Source of the DNA: Macrostomum hystrix
Lineage: Eukaryota; Platyhelminthes; Macrostomidae
Direction: 5' to 3'
Assembly: GCA_950097015.1 (NCBI GenBank)
Contig: CATNEN010000038.1
Location: 33,628,501 to 33,692,500 of the forward strand
DNA length: 64,000 nt
The translations under genes were made by a program, and so were the position numbers. Every line of letters starts with the position of its first letter. The stretch's first letter is position 1. This document shows positions 50,001 through 57,079 of this stretch, piece after piece. The notes under the pieces are model-generated. The model saw only the letters and a list, made by a program, of their open reading frames with translations. It did not search any database and had not been told where the DNA came from.

Positions 50001-53000
50001 GCAGACTGTCTCGCCCTGGAGGAATATTCAGCGCCAGTAATCGCGTGTCTCGACGGCTCCGTGCGTTCGGATTAAGGCAGCCAACGTGTCTCGCGGTCTC
50101 TGCACCTAATGTGTCGTCAAAAGGATAGCGAGCGGACCGCCTAGCCTGCACCGTTTGGACATAACATTTGTCGCAGCCATGAACAGCGTTGTGTCGTTTA
50201 AGGCCCATCACTTCTGCTCGCTGCGGCGCATCCATGACGAATAAAAGCGGATGTAAGCGTAGCACACCTGCGTCTTGGCCCAGTGGTCCTCCACCTTTTG
50301 AAAACGTAACACCGTCGGATCGAAGACGGTTCAGTTCGGTCACAAGCCATGGCAAAAAGACTGCTGCCTTAACCTTCGTCCTCGAAGCCCATAAGCCGCA
50401 GGTGACAACATAGCGCGACTTCATCGGTTCGTTAACTTCGTTAACACTGAGATAGACAGGGCACATTTCTACAAGTGAGTCGGCGAACATTGGAAAGCCA
50501 TCGATGTTGCAGGTCCAGCTGACGTCTTGGCATTCACGCAGAGGAATGCACCGCTTAAATTGGCGATACTCATCGCAGTTGGACATAGAAACGACTTGCG
50601 TATCGTCAGACGGCCGATCAATCGGAAACGTTATGTGCTGTAGCAGCCCACAGTGCTCAATCAGTTGGCGAATCTGCAACTGCATATTCAGCCGGTAAAA
50701 TTTAGAAACTTTTGACTTCACGAGCTGTACACCGCATTTCTCACAGGCCAGTTCACTTGTGACGCGAAGGGCTGAAGCTTCTGCACTGCACGTGTTGCAA
50801 AAGTACATGGGTGGTAGAATGGCGCCGTCGGCATATTGTTCAACCGTTTTGCGAAGCTGGTGGAATGAGGGCAGCACGCTGTCATTGGGCAGAACGGAAT
50901 GGAACAGTGTCAGAAGCTCGCGCGTCCCCCTCCGAGTCAACGACTGCCGTTCGCAGAACAGGTACACATAGGCAGCAAATTCGTCAAACGTTATCGGACT
51001 GCCATTGTACACGGGAGTGTCATTTCTTACGGGCGGTGCACCTGTCGCATTGGCAGTTGCGATAGCAATGATGTTATGGACTGCTTCCATATCAGGCGCG
51101 TCGTCATCGATGTCAGCATCTTCGAACTCTTGGGCGGCAAGTTCAGCCTCAGGGATTTGTGGCTCCTCGGCATCGTTCACGGAGTCATTTTCCGATATGA
51201 CGCTGCTGTCGTCTGCTGCAATCGCGTTGTCATCGACAACGTCAGCTGATAGATCAGCAAGCCCATCATGATGCAGATGTTCAGGTGCCGGTTGATGCAG
51301 CTGTTCAGGTGCCGGTTGTTGCAGGTGTTCAGGTGCCGGTTGTTGCAGGTGTTCAGGTGCCGGTTGTTGCAGCTGTTCAGGTGCCGGTTGTTGCAGCTGT
51401 TCCGGTGCCGGTTGATGCAGCTGTTCAGGTGCCGGTTGATGCAGCTGTTCAAGTGCCGCTTGTTGCACTTCCGCAGTTAATGCTATAGGCTGCATTTCCA
51501 GCTGTACTGCATGCTCTGCATTTGCATGCGCATTTCCGCCTCTGCGACCGGTAATGCGGACCCAAATTTGACGATATTGGCGACCTGTTTTGCTCAGCTG
51601 CTTGTTCAGTGCCTCGAGCCGTTCGCGCGACATAGTCGGGAGCCGGATAGAGCTGCAATGTACATAATGTGCACAATGTACTTCTGGCAGGTACTAAGTA
51701 GTAAAAATGTGTATATTTTTGTGTTCATGGCGCTATTTCTACCCAACAAGGTGATATCGGACCATGTAAATATGTATAAACGTGTAAACAGTTTGACGGG
51801 TCATCATACAGATATACGTGTTCTGTGAATGGGCAGCACATACAGGGACAATATGAGTTAGCTGACCAGTTCGCTATATGCTGCCTACCTTTCTAGTGTT
51901 TTACCAGGTTTAAAGAAAATAATTATAAGAACAATAAACACGGCAAAATGAATGGACAGGTTATATTTCATTGTGATATTAAACAAAGTTACATCATTTG
52001 CGCTGTGCAACTTGGACTTTAAAGTCATAAAAAACGTATTCGAATGCTAGTGAAAAAACAATCCATTTATCTAGCCATTGACAAGCATACGCATTGGCTA
52101 TTTAAATCCTTTTGCATGAGCCAATATGGGCCAGTATATGTGGGCCAATATGGGCCAGCATATGTGAGCCAATATGGGCCAGTATATGTGGGCCAATATG
52201 GGCCAGCATATGTGAGCCAATATGGGCCAGTATATGTGGGCCAATATGGGCCAGCGTATGTGGGCCAATATGGGCCAGTATATGTGGGCCAATATGGGCC
52301 AGTATATGTGGGCCAATATGGGCCAGTATATGTGGGCCAATATGGGCCAGCGCATGTGGGCCAATATGGGCCAGCATATGTGAGCCAATATGGGCCAGTA
52401 TATGTGGGCCAATATGGGCCAGTATATGTGGCAGTATATGTGGGCCAATATGGGCCAGTATATGTGGGCCAATATGGGCCAGTATATGTGGCAGTATATG
52501 TGGGCCAATATGGGCCAGTATATGGGCCAGTATATGTGGGCCAATATGGGCCAGTATATGTGGCAGTATATGTGGGCCAATATGGGCCAGTATATGTGGC
52601 AGTATATGTGGGCCAATATGGGCCAGTATATGTGAGCCAATCTGGGTCAGCATATGTGGGCCAATATGGGCCAGCGCATGTGGGCCAATATGGGCCAGCA
52701 TTCTTGGGTCACAATAGTGGGCCGAAAGTGGGCTGAATTGGACATTCGGCTCGTTATATGGGCCAATTATTAATGGGCTCTTAATGGGCCTATGTGGGCC
52801 ACTTGTTGGCCCATCTATATGTGGGCCGAAACTGGGCAAAAAGCCCGCAAATTGGGCTAAAAGGCACTGGCCCACTGTTGGCCCACTGAAAAGCCCATAC
52901 TTGCATGAAAAAAGCCCTTTGGTTTGGCAACCGGGTTATCTACGGAATTTTCCAGTGTTTTATAAATTAAATTTTCCGCTTTTTAGAAAAAAAATTTTCA

Positions 53001-53669
53001 CTGCTTTGCATTACAATTTTCAATTCGACATTTTGTCATTGACCTCAATTGACCTTCCCCTAATAATTTCTCACCCTTCCAATTGACTCCCAGCTCTGGC
53101 GCAGTCAAAGCGGCGACTCGTCCGCCCGTCTAATCGACACGCTTAGCCAGGCCAGTCCGGCGGCCACATTCTCCATAATCTCGGATTCCATCGCTAAGGG
53201 AGTGTTCTGGAATGGCGCGACGCCGGTGGCCGCTGCCGCCGCTCCGATGCCACCACCGCCAGCCATCGTCCTGAGCGACCCCGCCAAGCCTAAGCCAGAT
53301 CAGTCCGCACCGGCTATTGTTGCCCCCGCCGCTGGGTCTGCTGCTACTAGTAGCAATGCCAGCAACAGAATAGCAAGATCGTCTTCTACAGCTTCGGCTA
53401 CGGCCAGTAAGAATCCGTTTGAATCCGCCATCGGGCAGCCGCAGCATCAGCAGAAGCAGCAGCAGCAGCCGAACCTTCGACACGCCGCATCTGCTGCCAT
53501 CGGCATCGGGCCGGGCATTCCTCGTGTAGCGTCCAGTTCGTCTGGAATGCCGGCCTCTCTACAGGCTTCAGGCGCAGCCGCCGGCCTTCACCAGTTGTCT
53601 TCGTCTGTTGGCGCCGGTGCCAATCAACCGGCCTATCCAGATCGTCTGAATCCGTTCGGCATGTCTTAG
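26021..53669 (+). CDS. VPS11: VPS11, core subunit of HOPS/CORVET tethering complexes
   Basis: Core subunit of the endolysosomal tethers CORVET and HOPS. Seven exons: 26021-26602, 26674-26922, 28084-28758, 29381-29623, 29863-30323, 31570-32002 and 53094-53669. All junctions keep phase, for about 1,072 residues (human about 941). Exons 1-2 are the N-terminal propeller (CWSSGHGFLTFGDKNGFVHL; CLTAHENLSCMLLGFSTGVV). Exon 3 enters the alpha-solenoid (AEWGSLLLLTGADRRLHCLT; YVIRKFLDSSRIHNLTAYLE; DHTTLLLNCYSKLKD), with a Gln-rich insert near residues 300-312. Exon 6 ends with an RING-H2 finger (CSICHSQLDIPSVHFLCDHS, ending CPNCSAENRE). The last exon matches the VPS11 C-terminus (TFSIISDSIAKGVFW) and then has a long Ala/Ser/Pro tail. 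The 21.1-kb last intron holds two nested transposons. Confidence 0.95.
26923..28083. other. VPS11 intron 2, AT-rich, with a ~150-bp tandem duplication
   Basis: No exon is seen. Two diverged copies of a ~150-bp segment lie at about 27740-27890 and 27890-28015. Both start ACCCACCGTAAGT and contain ATAGAACTAGCAATTTT. Confidence 0.6.
28920..29215. repeat. Minisatellite, ~22-bp unit (VPS11 intron 3)
   Basis: Units are based on CAGATAACAGCCAATCATAA, with TTGG/ATGG variants, for about thirteen copies. Confidence 0.9.
29715..29800 (+). repeat. tRNA-like sequence (VPS11 intron 4)
   Basis: An A-box-like TAGCCGAGTGTTTAGTG is followed by GGTCAGGGATTCGATTCCTG. The latter forms a T-arm-like hairpin with a B box. 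A second B-box-like fragment (GTCGGGGGTTCGAATT) lies just upstream at about 29651. The anticodon arm is not convincing, so this is probably a SINE head or tRNA relic. Confidence 0.4.
30385..31425. repeat. Pyrimidine-rich minisatellite, ~16-bp unit (VPS11 intron 5)
   Basis: About 65 units of about 16 bp are based on CTCTCCCCTGTCTCAT, with CTTATC, CACATC and GATGTC variants. Larger blocks of several hundred bases are themselves duplicated: compare 30465-30740 with 30980-31200. The array lies between exons 5 and 6 and opens long frames that are only repeat. Confidence 0.95.
32145..32386. repeat. Minisatellite, ~24-bp unit, left part (VPS11 intron 6)
   Basis: Units are based on TTTTATCTATGGGAATTTCC plus ACTG. 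The array stops at 32386 where transposon A begins. The same repeat resumes at 52936 (TTATCTACGGAATTTTCCAG). The two parts are therefore one array split by the insertion. Confidence 0.9.
32287..32334. repeat. Perfect 21-bp inverted repeat
   Basis: Arms 32287-32307 and 32314-32334 are exactly complementary (left arm starts CCAAGGACAACTTAATAA) around a 6-base loop, CTGTTC. It sits inside the minisatellite just left of transposon A. Confidence 0.9.
32405..33209. repeat. Left subterminal GGCCCA array of transposon A
   Basis: Near the end, individual GGCCCA/TGGGCC motifs occur in mixed spacing. From 32520 there are ~24-bp units (GGCGGCCCATACAGGCCC). From about 32700 units of CCACATATACTGGCCCATAT run on. 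It is interrupted at 33209 by transposon B and continues at 43209. Confidence 0.9.
33245..34980. other. 5' non-coding region of transposon B
   Basis: AT-rich with no clear exon. A perfect TGACGCGTCA lies at about 33338, and related TGACGCG motifs lie near 33300-33490. The stretch ends in ATTTTCAG at 34980, a possible 3' splice site right before the long open frame, so an upstream leader exon may lie here. Confidence 0.5.
34991..39250 (+). CDS. Zinc finger-tyrosine recombinase-PWWP protein of transposon B
   Basis: Intact frame of 1,419 residues from the ATG at 34991. First come about fourteen near-identical 33-residue repeats (GQHAPQSSEPTTG, SCVPQLPSKL), up to about 36425. Two CHHC-type fingers follow (CYLDPNHIINQSRIAEHFER, ~587; CPFDQSHRISKSRFTEHFQR, ~664), then one C2H2-like finger (CPLCHLPFAYMVSHLRFWH). 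Residues ~790-890 resemble a core-binding domain. Residues ~950-1115 resemble a tyrosine-recombinase catalytic domain: GANRPDVV (Arg), HEHKTAEDGP (Lys), SPNIVRHVFET (Arg-His) and NHSHATATKSYM (His and the likely catalytic Tyr). A run of about six SKRDAAS repeats follows. The C-terminus (~1325-1385) is a PWWP domain (GDIVCAKYSNYPFWPAMI), which in other proteins reads methylated histone H3. It is probably the recombinase that moves element B. A preceding AG at 34980 suggests a possible upstream exon. Confidence 0.85.
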   Translation: MLAAGNSQHAPQSSEPTTGTCVPQLPSKLISLSDASIGIGQHAPQSSEPTTGSCVPQVPSKLSSLSDASIGIGQHAPQSSEPTTGSCVPQLPSKLISLSDASIGIGQHAPQSSEPTTGTCVPQLPSKLISLSDASIGIGQHAPQSSEPTTGSCVPQLPSKLSSLSDASIGIGQHAPQSSEPTTGTCVPQLPSKLISLSDASIGIGQHAPQSSEPTTGTCVPQLPSKLSSLSDASIGIGQHAPQSSEPTTGTCVPQLPSKLSSLSDASIGIGQHAPQSSEPTTGTCVPQLPSKLSSLSDASIGIGQHAPESSELTTGSCVPQVPSKLSSLSDASIDIGQHAPQSSEPTTGSCVPQLPSKLSSLSDASIGIGQHAPQSSEPTTGTCVPQLPSKLSSLSDASIGIGQHAPQSSEPTTGSCVPQVPSKLSSLSDASIDIGQHAPQSSEPTTGSCVPQLPSKLSSLSDASIGIGQHAPQSSEPTFNENDLLISKFQGKIHQDSLAQASDALAIDLLNELNSACYVLGTHAGSASDCSIATNNGADENFLSMLESANECLAGHVESASEEPDLHQVPVLSDLNGSSNRGCSYVCYLDPNHIINQSRIAEHFERHHFGENMIKSSSEIRQELYRHNKVFIQSASMATSKMAHVVEEPVKQARERQGSDFICPFDQSHRISKSRFTEHFQRRHMGEFVPSERKKAIELAKALTSEQAEAPSSSNGDCPLCHLPFAYMVSHLRFWHELQISDAHELLKEEKKKVVIKQVQESWEEKAKKKEALKPVTVKPTSTPATVPTLTDFEANLRTYLGTKKAESTSQQMRQALRAIMNYIQTDNLIDVITESNRSAITAFLTEKSDKFADACKPYVAALVRLGEYLKTKFNKLITELELTAELDSFKIASACYGKSRNQDKKRAEIARRLKLDRFILHSDELQAVFNVIQEFKAKAEDDLDSEECVIFLGLNFTISPQGANRPDVVSKAKVSEFLQWKNDINMDPAAFFEVHEHKTAEDGPVFIYAADIKDLLLSYGEHRLESGAKPNENFFLFKARNHSFATFLREKRRKFPSLLALSRISPNIVRHVFETKSREVNDNDTQHLVNRALNHSHATATKSYMASTQTHARAASKALQNTISHFLKRDAASSSETTDQDLQSTSSQVLQRGSASSKRDTAGSKRDAASSKRDAASSKRDAASSKRDAASSKRDAASSSEATDKDLQSTSSQVLQRGSSGSKRDAASSGKANRASAPKPSKLPRNFGIVDLDDDSDALSAFTEAKKHPSKEDTHPNTKFHVVTFNKPMAEKRRASDDKKESNTKSHIKKSRRLQHEKLCESYDCGDIVCAKYSNYPFWPAMICNDPRSNSHFRQQELHVQFFESPPTRMWIKLGNVKPFDSSDRPQQADSELLAAFTTAYEATLFLPDERLNRYLV
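35000..36425 (+). repeat. Coding minisatellite, 99-bp unit
   Basis: About fourteen units of 99 bp at the start of the recombinase gene differ at only a few positions, for example GGGACTTGTGTG against GGTTCTTGTGTG. The near identity implies recent expansion or homogenisation. Confidence 0.95.
39320..42140. repeat. Composite array with TGACGCGTCA palindromes (transposon B)
   Basis: Six copies of a ~200-bp block (GAAGCGCTGTAATTCAGCCA to GTCACATGAATCTAATTTTC) start near 39321, 39729, 40281, 40641, 41241 and 41980. Five are followed by a varying number (about 2 to 9) of 48-bp units containing TTTTCCATAGCCCACATCTG then ACGCGTCATTTTTCTAAAC. I count about 19 perfect TGACGCGTCA decamers and several one-base variants. 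Long open frames on both strands result from the 48-bp periodicity and are not treated as genes. Confidence 0.93.
42140..43208. other. 3' non-coding region of transposon B
   Basis: No gene seen. It carries TGACGCGTCA at about 42487, with variants AACGCGTCA near 42563 and TGACGCATC near 42618. It ends in the right inverted repeat. Confidence 0.6.
43209..43640. repeat. Left subterminal array of transposon A, continued
   Basis: The same ~24-bp units as at 32700-33209 (CCACATATACTGGCCCATAT), in the same orientation. This shows that transposon B inserted into the array. Confidence 0.92.
43929..44786 (-). CDS. CtIP/RBBP8/Sae2-like protein carried by transposon A
   Basis: Intact single-exon frame of 285 residues. 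The C-terminal ~94 residues (192-285) match the conserved CtIP/RBBP8/Sae2 C-terminal domain: RRKEDRLELQAHCCPDCEAW, then a basic helix, GRHR, AQFWAIEMPPTPP and a Lys/Arg-rich end. In that family this domain activates the MRE11-RAD50-NBS1 nuclease to trim DNA ends and start resection. The N-terminus has CAVC followed by a short heptad-like helix (EENGVLRAEVRRLRD), reminiscent of the CtIP tetramerisation coil. The middle has four acidic 14-residue repeats (GSETQGPGECGDDD). The protein is much shorter than animal CtIP. The third conserved cysteine, just before RHR, and the TP site before FW appear to be missing. A role in processing excision or insertion breaks is inference. Confidence 0.72.
   Translation of the reverse strand: MDHWTHAATCAVCAAIQEENGVLRAEVRRLRDPRPTSPTFNTSAHVRQCRAIVNCDELPPTQVMSLTWPSVTMHTPLRPMAASTEDPGVGGSETQGPGECGDDDGSETQGPGECGDDDGSETQGPGECGDDDGSETQGPGECGDDGSEAAGPRDGVRRHALGGIFEGKTAAEIRADYNRLPERSSGPACVHVCRRKEDRLELQAHCCPDCEAWFADLSPESRRKRLQVAGRHRSNQPKIRTGDAQFWAIEMPPTPPEAPIEAMKSLPRRKRPLRDLSAAEAKKKT
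44320..44520 (-). repeat. Coding minisatellite, 42-bp unit
   Basis: Four near-identical 42-bp units (read on +, CTCGCCGGGGCCCTGGGTCT) encode the acidic 14-residue repeats of the CtIP-like protein. Confidence 0.9.
44787..46136. other. Spacer in transposon A with remnants
   Basis: No complete gene. A stray copy of the right terminus of transposon A lies at 44998-45023 (CCCTTTGGTGTTGGCAACCG). A ~190-bp duplicate of part of the CtIP-like gene lies at about 45790-45985. Short AT-rich tandem motifs (AAATATGTACT) lie at 45370-45415. A GGGATC/ATATAT stretch lies at 45980-46050. Confidence 0.6.
45790..45985 (-). pseudogene. Duplicated fragment of the CtIP-like gene
   Basis: About 190 bases are nearly identical to 44207-44395, covering the region upstream of and including the first acidic repeats but lacking the conserved C-terminal domain. 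The copy is truncated at both ends and not translatable as a full protein. Confidence 0.9.
46137..48327 (-). CDS. BEN-domain coiled-coil protein of transposon A
   Basis: Three exons on the - strand: 48327-47872 (donor GTGAGC), 47744-46542 (acceptor TTCTCAG, donor GTAAGC) and 46343-46137 (acceptor CACACAG). All are phase 0, for about 621 residues. The first junction creates SFWVVTYCSSNSLQ plus VVSAKNIVSP, a segment typical of proteins with BEN domains. Residues ~244-320 have CVRC and a long coiled coil (LNDELEALKNLNETLIQDLK). Near residues ~505-600 lies a BEN-like domain (LRGTMLRTLFRGVLTVADFS, then RPGLDETKKRAIRAYLLEKK) that continues across intron 2. BEN domains bind DNA or chromatin proteins. 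The gene sits directly downstream of the transposase on the same strand, so an accessory DNA-binding role is plausible. Ala/Lys-rich ends are low complexity. Confidence 0.72.
48673..51633 (-). CDS. Tnp2/EnSpm-like DDE transposase, interrupted by one stop
   Basis: Starts at the ATG at 51633. After a basic N-terminus come Gln/Pro repeats (LQQPAPEQ, 51270-51470), then YLFCERQSLTRRGTREL and a four-cysteine finger (CNTC...CEKC). The catalytic core has NIDGFPMF and VMDAPQRAEVMGLKRHNAVH followed by GCDKC, as in Tnp2-type transposases of animal EnSpm-like elements. After HELGMFRGHEF there is a single in-frame TAA (49711-49713). The same frame then continues with MLIVYGPMVFECVLPEQYFS and a DUF4218-like block (TLFGPMWRMSAGLFESAHAK). 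Downstream of about 49140 the frame turns Arg/Cys-rich, while another frame (49175-48783) looks more protein-like, so a frameshift or missed intron is likely. This copy is probably inactive or needs readthrough. Confidence 0.8.
51264..51475 (-). repeat. Coding minisatellite, 24-bp unit (transposase N-terminus)
   Basis: About nine units of 24 bp, read on + as CTGTTCAGGTGCCGGTTGTT then GCAG, encode Gln/Pro octapeptides in the transposase. Confidence 0.9.
51634..52105. other. Upstream region of the transposase
   Basis: AT-rich stretch with no gene; it presumably holds the transposase promoter. No specific element is evident. Confidence 0.4.
52110..52905. repeat. Right subterminal TGGGCC array of transposon A
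   Basis: Units of ATGGGCCAGTATATGTGGGC repeat to about 52720. Spaced single TGGGCC/GGCCCA motifs follow up to about 52905. It is the inverted counterpart of the left array. Confidence 0.92.
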
Positions 53670-53736
53670 TATGAATAGTCTGTAGTTTCGAGGAAAACTG
53701 TAACAACTATTTGATTGCTTCTTATTTAATTTGGTG

Positions 53737-54955
53737 AAGCCGTAGCTAGAATCGTATTTGAAATCGCAGCAGAAGCCGTAGACAGAATCGTATTTGGAAT
53801 CGCAGCAAAAGCCGTAGCCAGAATCATATTTGGAATCGCAGCAGGAGACGTTGCCAGAATCTTCTTTGGAATCGCAGCAGGAGACGTAGTCAGAATCGTA
53901 TTTGGAATCGCAGCAGGAGACGTTGCCAGAATCTTCTTTGGAATCGCAGCAGGAGACGTAGCCAGAATCGTATTTGGAATCGCAGCATAAGCCGTAGACA
54001 GAATCGTATTTGGAATCGCAGCAAAAGCCGTAGCCAGAATCATAATTGGAATCGCAGCAGGAGACGTTGCCAGAATCTTCTTTGGAATCGCAGCAAAAGC
54101 GGTAGACAGAATCGTATTTGGAATCGCAGCAGGAGACGTAGCCAGAATCGTATTTGGAATCGCAGCAAAAGCGGTAGACAGAATCGTATTTGGAATCGCA
54201 GCAGGAGACGTTGCCAGAATCGTATTTGGAATCGCAGCAAAAGCGGTAGACAGAATCTTCTTTGGAATCGCAGCAGGAGACGTAGCCAGAATCGTATTTG
54301 GAATCGCAGCAAAAGCGGTAGACAGAATCGTATTTGGAATCGCAGCAGGAGACGTAGCCAGAATCGTATTTGGAATCGCAGCAGAAGCCGTAGCCAGAAT
54401 CGTATTTGGAATCGCAGCAGGAGACGTAGCCAGAATCGCAGCAGGAGACGTAGCCAGAATCGTATTTGGAATCGCAGCAGGAGACGTAGCCAGAATCGTA
54501 TTTGGAATCGCAGCAGGAGACGTAGACAGAATCGTATTTGGAATCGCAGCAGGAGACGTAGCCAGTATCGTATTTGGAATCGCAGCCGGAGACGTAGCCA
54601 GAATCGTATTTGGAATCGCAGCAGGAGACGTAGCCAGAATCGTATTTGGAATTGCAGCAAAAACCGTAGCCAGAATCGTATTTGGAATCGCAGCCGGAGA
54701 CGTAGCCAGAATCGTATTTGGAATCGCAGCAGGAGACGTAGCCAGTATCGTATTTGGAATCGCAGCAGGAGACGTAGCCAGTATCGTATTTGGAATCGCA
54801 GCAGGAGACGTAGCCAGAATCGTATTTGGAATCGCAGCAGAAGCCGTAGACAGTATCGTATTTGGAATCGCAGCAGGAGACGTAGCCAGAATCGTATTTG
54901 GAATCGCAGCAGGAGACGTAGCCAGAATCGTATTTGGAATCGCAGCAGCAGATGT
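53737..54955. repeat. Intergenic minisatellite, 36-bp unit
   Basis: About 34 units of 36 bp contain AGAATCGTATTTGGAATCGC and AGCAGGAGACGTAGCC. It starts about 70 bases after the VPS11 stop, so it may lie in the 3' UTR or just beyond. Open frames on the - strand are only repeat. Confidence 0.95.
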
Positions 54956-54964
54956 AATTTATTT

Positions 54965-55654
54965 ACGATCGTAGGATTAACCGTAGCCAGGATTTGCAGT
55001 TTTTGGCGCCAAATTAGATTGGAAAACTCAATTGCCCCAAACATTAGGCAAAAATGATGCTTTAATCTTAGCTATAAAAATTCTTGCACAGTCGCTTCTG
55101 ATTAAACGTGTTATTTTTAGTACTTAAAAATGTTACATAAAGTTTTTCTGCAGATTTTGTCATCTTGATGAAACTTTGATGCTAAGTAAATTTCAATTCA
55201 AGTTCCTTGATTTTTGTTGTTGTTATAGCTCGTAACAAAGCACTTATTAACCCATCGATACAAGAACTATTAATTTCCTCACTTTAACACTACAGTATTG
55301 CTTCTGTATGCTAAATTATCATGCCAATAATATGCTATGAACTAGACGATTCACTTGATTTCATACGATTGTGATTTGGTGTATATACTAATCATTTATA
55401 AACTGGTATAATGAGATTAATGAGATTAAAATATTTCTTAAATGTGCATGCGTGATTGATTCTAATTCAATGTCATTTTGATCAAGCTGTGTTGAATCGT
55501 TTAGTTAAATTTTTTTCTTAGATGAAAATTTATATATATCTACAACAGCACTGCATAATATAAGTTTCATTGTTTATTTGCGTATAACTACTAACTGTCT
55601 ATTCATTTTATAAGGCTTATTCTCAAAGCGTTATATTTGAATCTTAGTGGATCT
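54965..55654. other. AT-rich spacer between two arrays
   Basis: No gene or signal recognised. Confidence 0.4.
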
Positions 55655-56990
55655 TTGAATCGCAGCAGCAGTTGTAGCTAGAATCGCAGCACCAGTTGTA
55701 GCTAGAATCGCAGCAGCAGTTGTAGCTAGAATCGCAGCAGCAGTTGTAGCTAGAATCGCAGCACCAGTTGTAGCTAGAATCGCAGCAGCAGTTGTAGCTA
55801 GAATCGCAGCAGCTGTTGTAGCTAGAATCGCAGCAGCAGTTGTAGCTAGAATCGCAGCAGCTGTTGTAGCTAGAATCGCAGCAACAGTTGTAGCTAGAAT
55901 CGCAGCAACAGTTGTAGCTAGAATCGCAGCACCAGTTGTAGCTAGAATCGCAGCAACAGTTGTAGCTAGAATCGCAGCAACAGTTGTAGCTAGAATCGCA
56001 GCAACAGTTGTAGCTAGAATCGCAGCAACAGTTGTAGCTAGAATCGCAGCAACAGTTGTAGCTAGAATCGCAGCAGCAGTTGTAGCTAGAATCGCAGCAG
56101 CAGTTGTAGCTAGAATCGCAGCAACAGTTGTAGCTAGAATCGCAGCACCAGTTGTAGCTAGAATCGCAGCAGCAGTTGTAGCTAGAATCGCAGCAGCAGT
56201 TGTAGCTAGAATCGCAGCAGCAGTTGTAGCTAGAATCGCAGCAGCAGTTGTAGCTAGAATCGCAGCAGCAGTTGTAGCTAGAATCGCAGCAGCAGTTGTA
56301 GCTAGAATCGCGGCAGCAGTTGTAGCTAGAATCGCAGCAACATTTGTAGCTAGAATCGCAGCACCAGTTGTAGCTAGAATCGCAGCACCAGTTGTAGCTA
56401 GAATCGCAGCAGCAGTTGTAGCTAGAATCGCAGCAGCAGTTGTAGCTAGAATCGCAGCAGCAGTTGTAGCTAGAATCGCAGCACCAGTTGTAGCTAGAAT
56501 CGCAGCAGCAGTTGTAGCTAGAATCGCAGCACCAGTTGTAGCTAGAATCGCAGCAGCAGTTGTAGCTAGAATCGCAGCAGCAGTTGTAGCTAGAATCGCA
56601 GCAGCTGTTGTAGCTAGAATCGCAGCAGCAGTTGTAGCTAGAATCGCAGCAGCAGTTGTAGCTAGAATCGCAGCAGCAGTTGTAGCTAGAATCGCAGCAG
56701 CAGTTGTAGCTAGAATCGCAGCACCAGTTGTAGCTAGAATCGCAGCAACATTTGTAGCTAGAATCACAGCAGCATTTGTCGCTAGAATCGCAGCACCAGT
56801 TGTAGCTAGAATCGCAGCAGCAGTTGTAGCTAGAATCGCAGCAGCAGTTGTAGCTAGAATCGCAGCACCAGTTGTAGCTAGAATCACAGCACCAGTTGTA
56901 GCTAGAATCGCAGCAGCAGTTGTAGCTAGAATCGCAGCAGCATTTGTCGCTAGAATCGCAGCAGCAGTTGCAGCTAGAATCGCAGCATAG
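55655..56990. repeat. Intergenic minisatellite, 24-bp unit
   Basis: About 55 units of 24 bp, GTTGTAGCTAGAATCGCAGC plus AGCA or ACCA. It shares the core AGAATCGCAGCA with the 36-bp array upstream. It gives two overlapping long open frames on the - strand that are pure repeat. Confidence 0.95.
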
Positions 56991-57079
56991 TTGGCACACT
57001 TAATTAGGTTAACAAACCTTTATAGGTTGACAAACTTAATTCATTTTACGAATCCGTACTTCCATAGCTCATCGCCCAG

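Larger units (their letters stand above)
32387..52935. mobile_element. Transposon A: 20.5-kb DNA transposon in VPS11 intron 6
   Basis: The left end reads CCCGGTTGCCAAAAAAAG, and the right end, reverse-complemented, reads CCCGGTTGCCAAACCAAAGG. Both are flanked by TTA (32384-32386 and 52936-52938). Deleting the element and one TTA rebuilds the host minisatellite exactly in register, which strongly supports the borders. Subterminal arrays of GGCCCA (left) and TGGGCC (right) line both ends in inverted orientation. Internal genes, all on the - strand, are a Tnp2/EnSpm-like transposase (48673-51633), a BEN-domain protein (46137-48327) and a CtIP-like protein (43929-44786). A second transposon (B, 33210-43208) is nested in the left array; without it, A is about 10.55 kb. 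A 3-bp duplication and a Tnp2-type transposase fit the broad EnSpm/CACTA group, but the termini do not start CACT. Confidence 0.88.

Noticed and set aside
32387-52935. Maverick/Polinton or integrated virus
   Set aside because: No protein-primed DNA polymerase, packaging ATPase, capsid or retroviral-like integrase is seen, and the duplication is 3 bp rather than 5-6 bp.
54040-55044. 334-residue - strand frame rich in Arg/Leu/Phe
   Set aside because: Product of the 36-bp intergenic minisatellite.
55631-56999. Two overlapping long - strand open frames (about 420-450 residues) rich in Ala/Thr or Cys/Ser/Tyr
   Set aside because: They are translations of a 24-bp tandem repeat whose length is a multiple of three; no start context, no unique sequence and no conserved domain.
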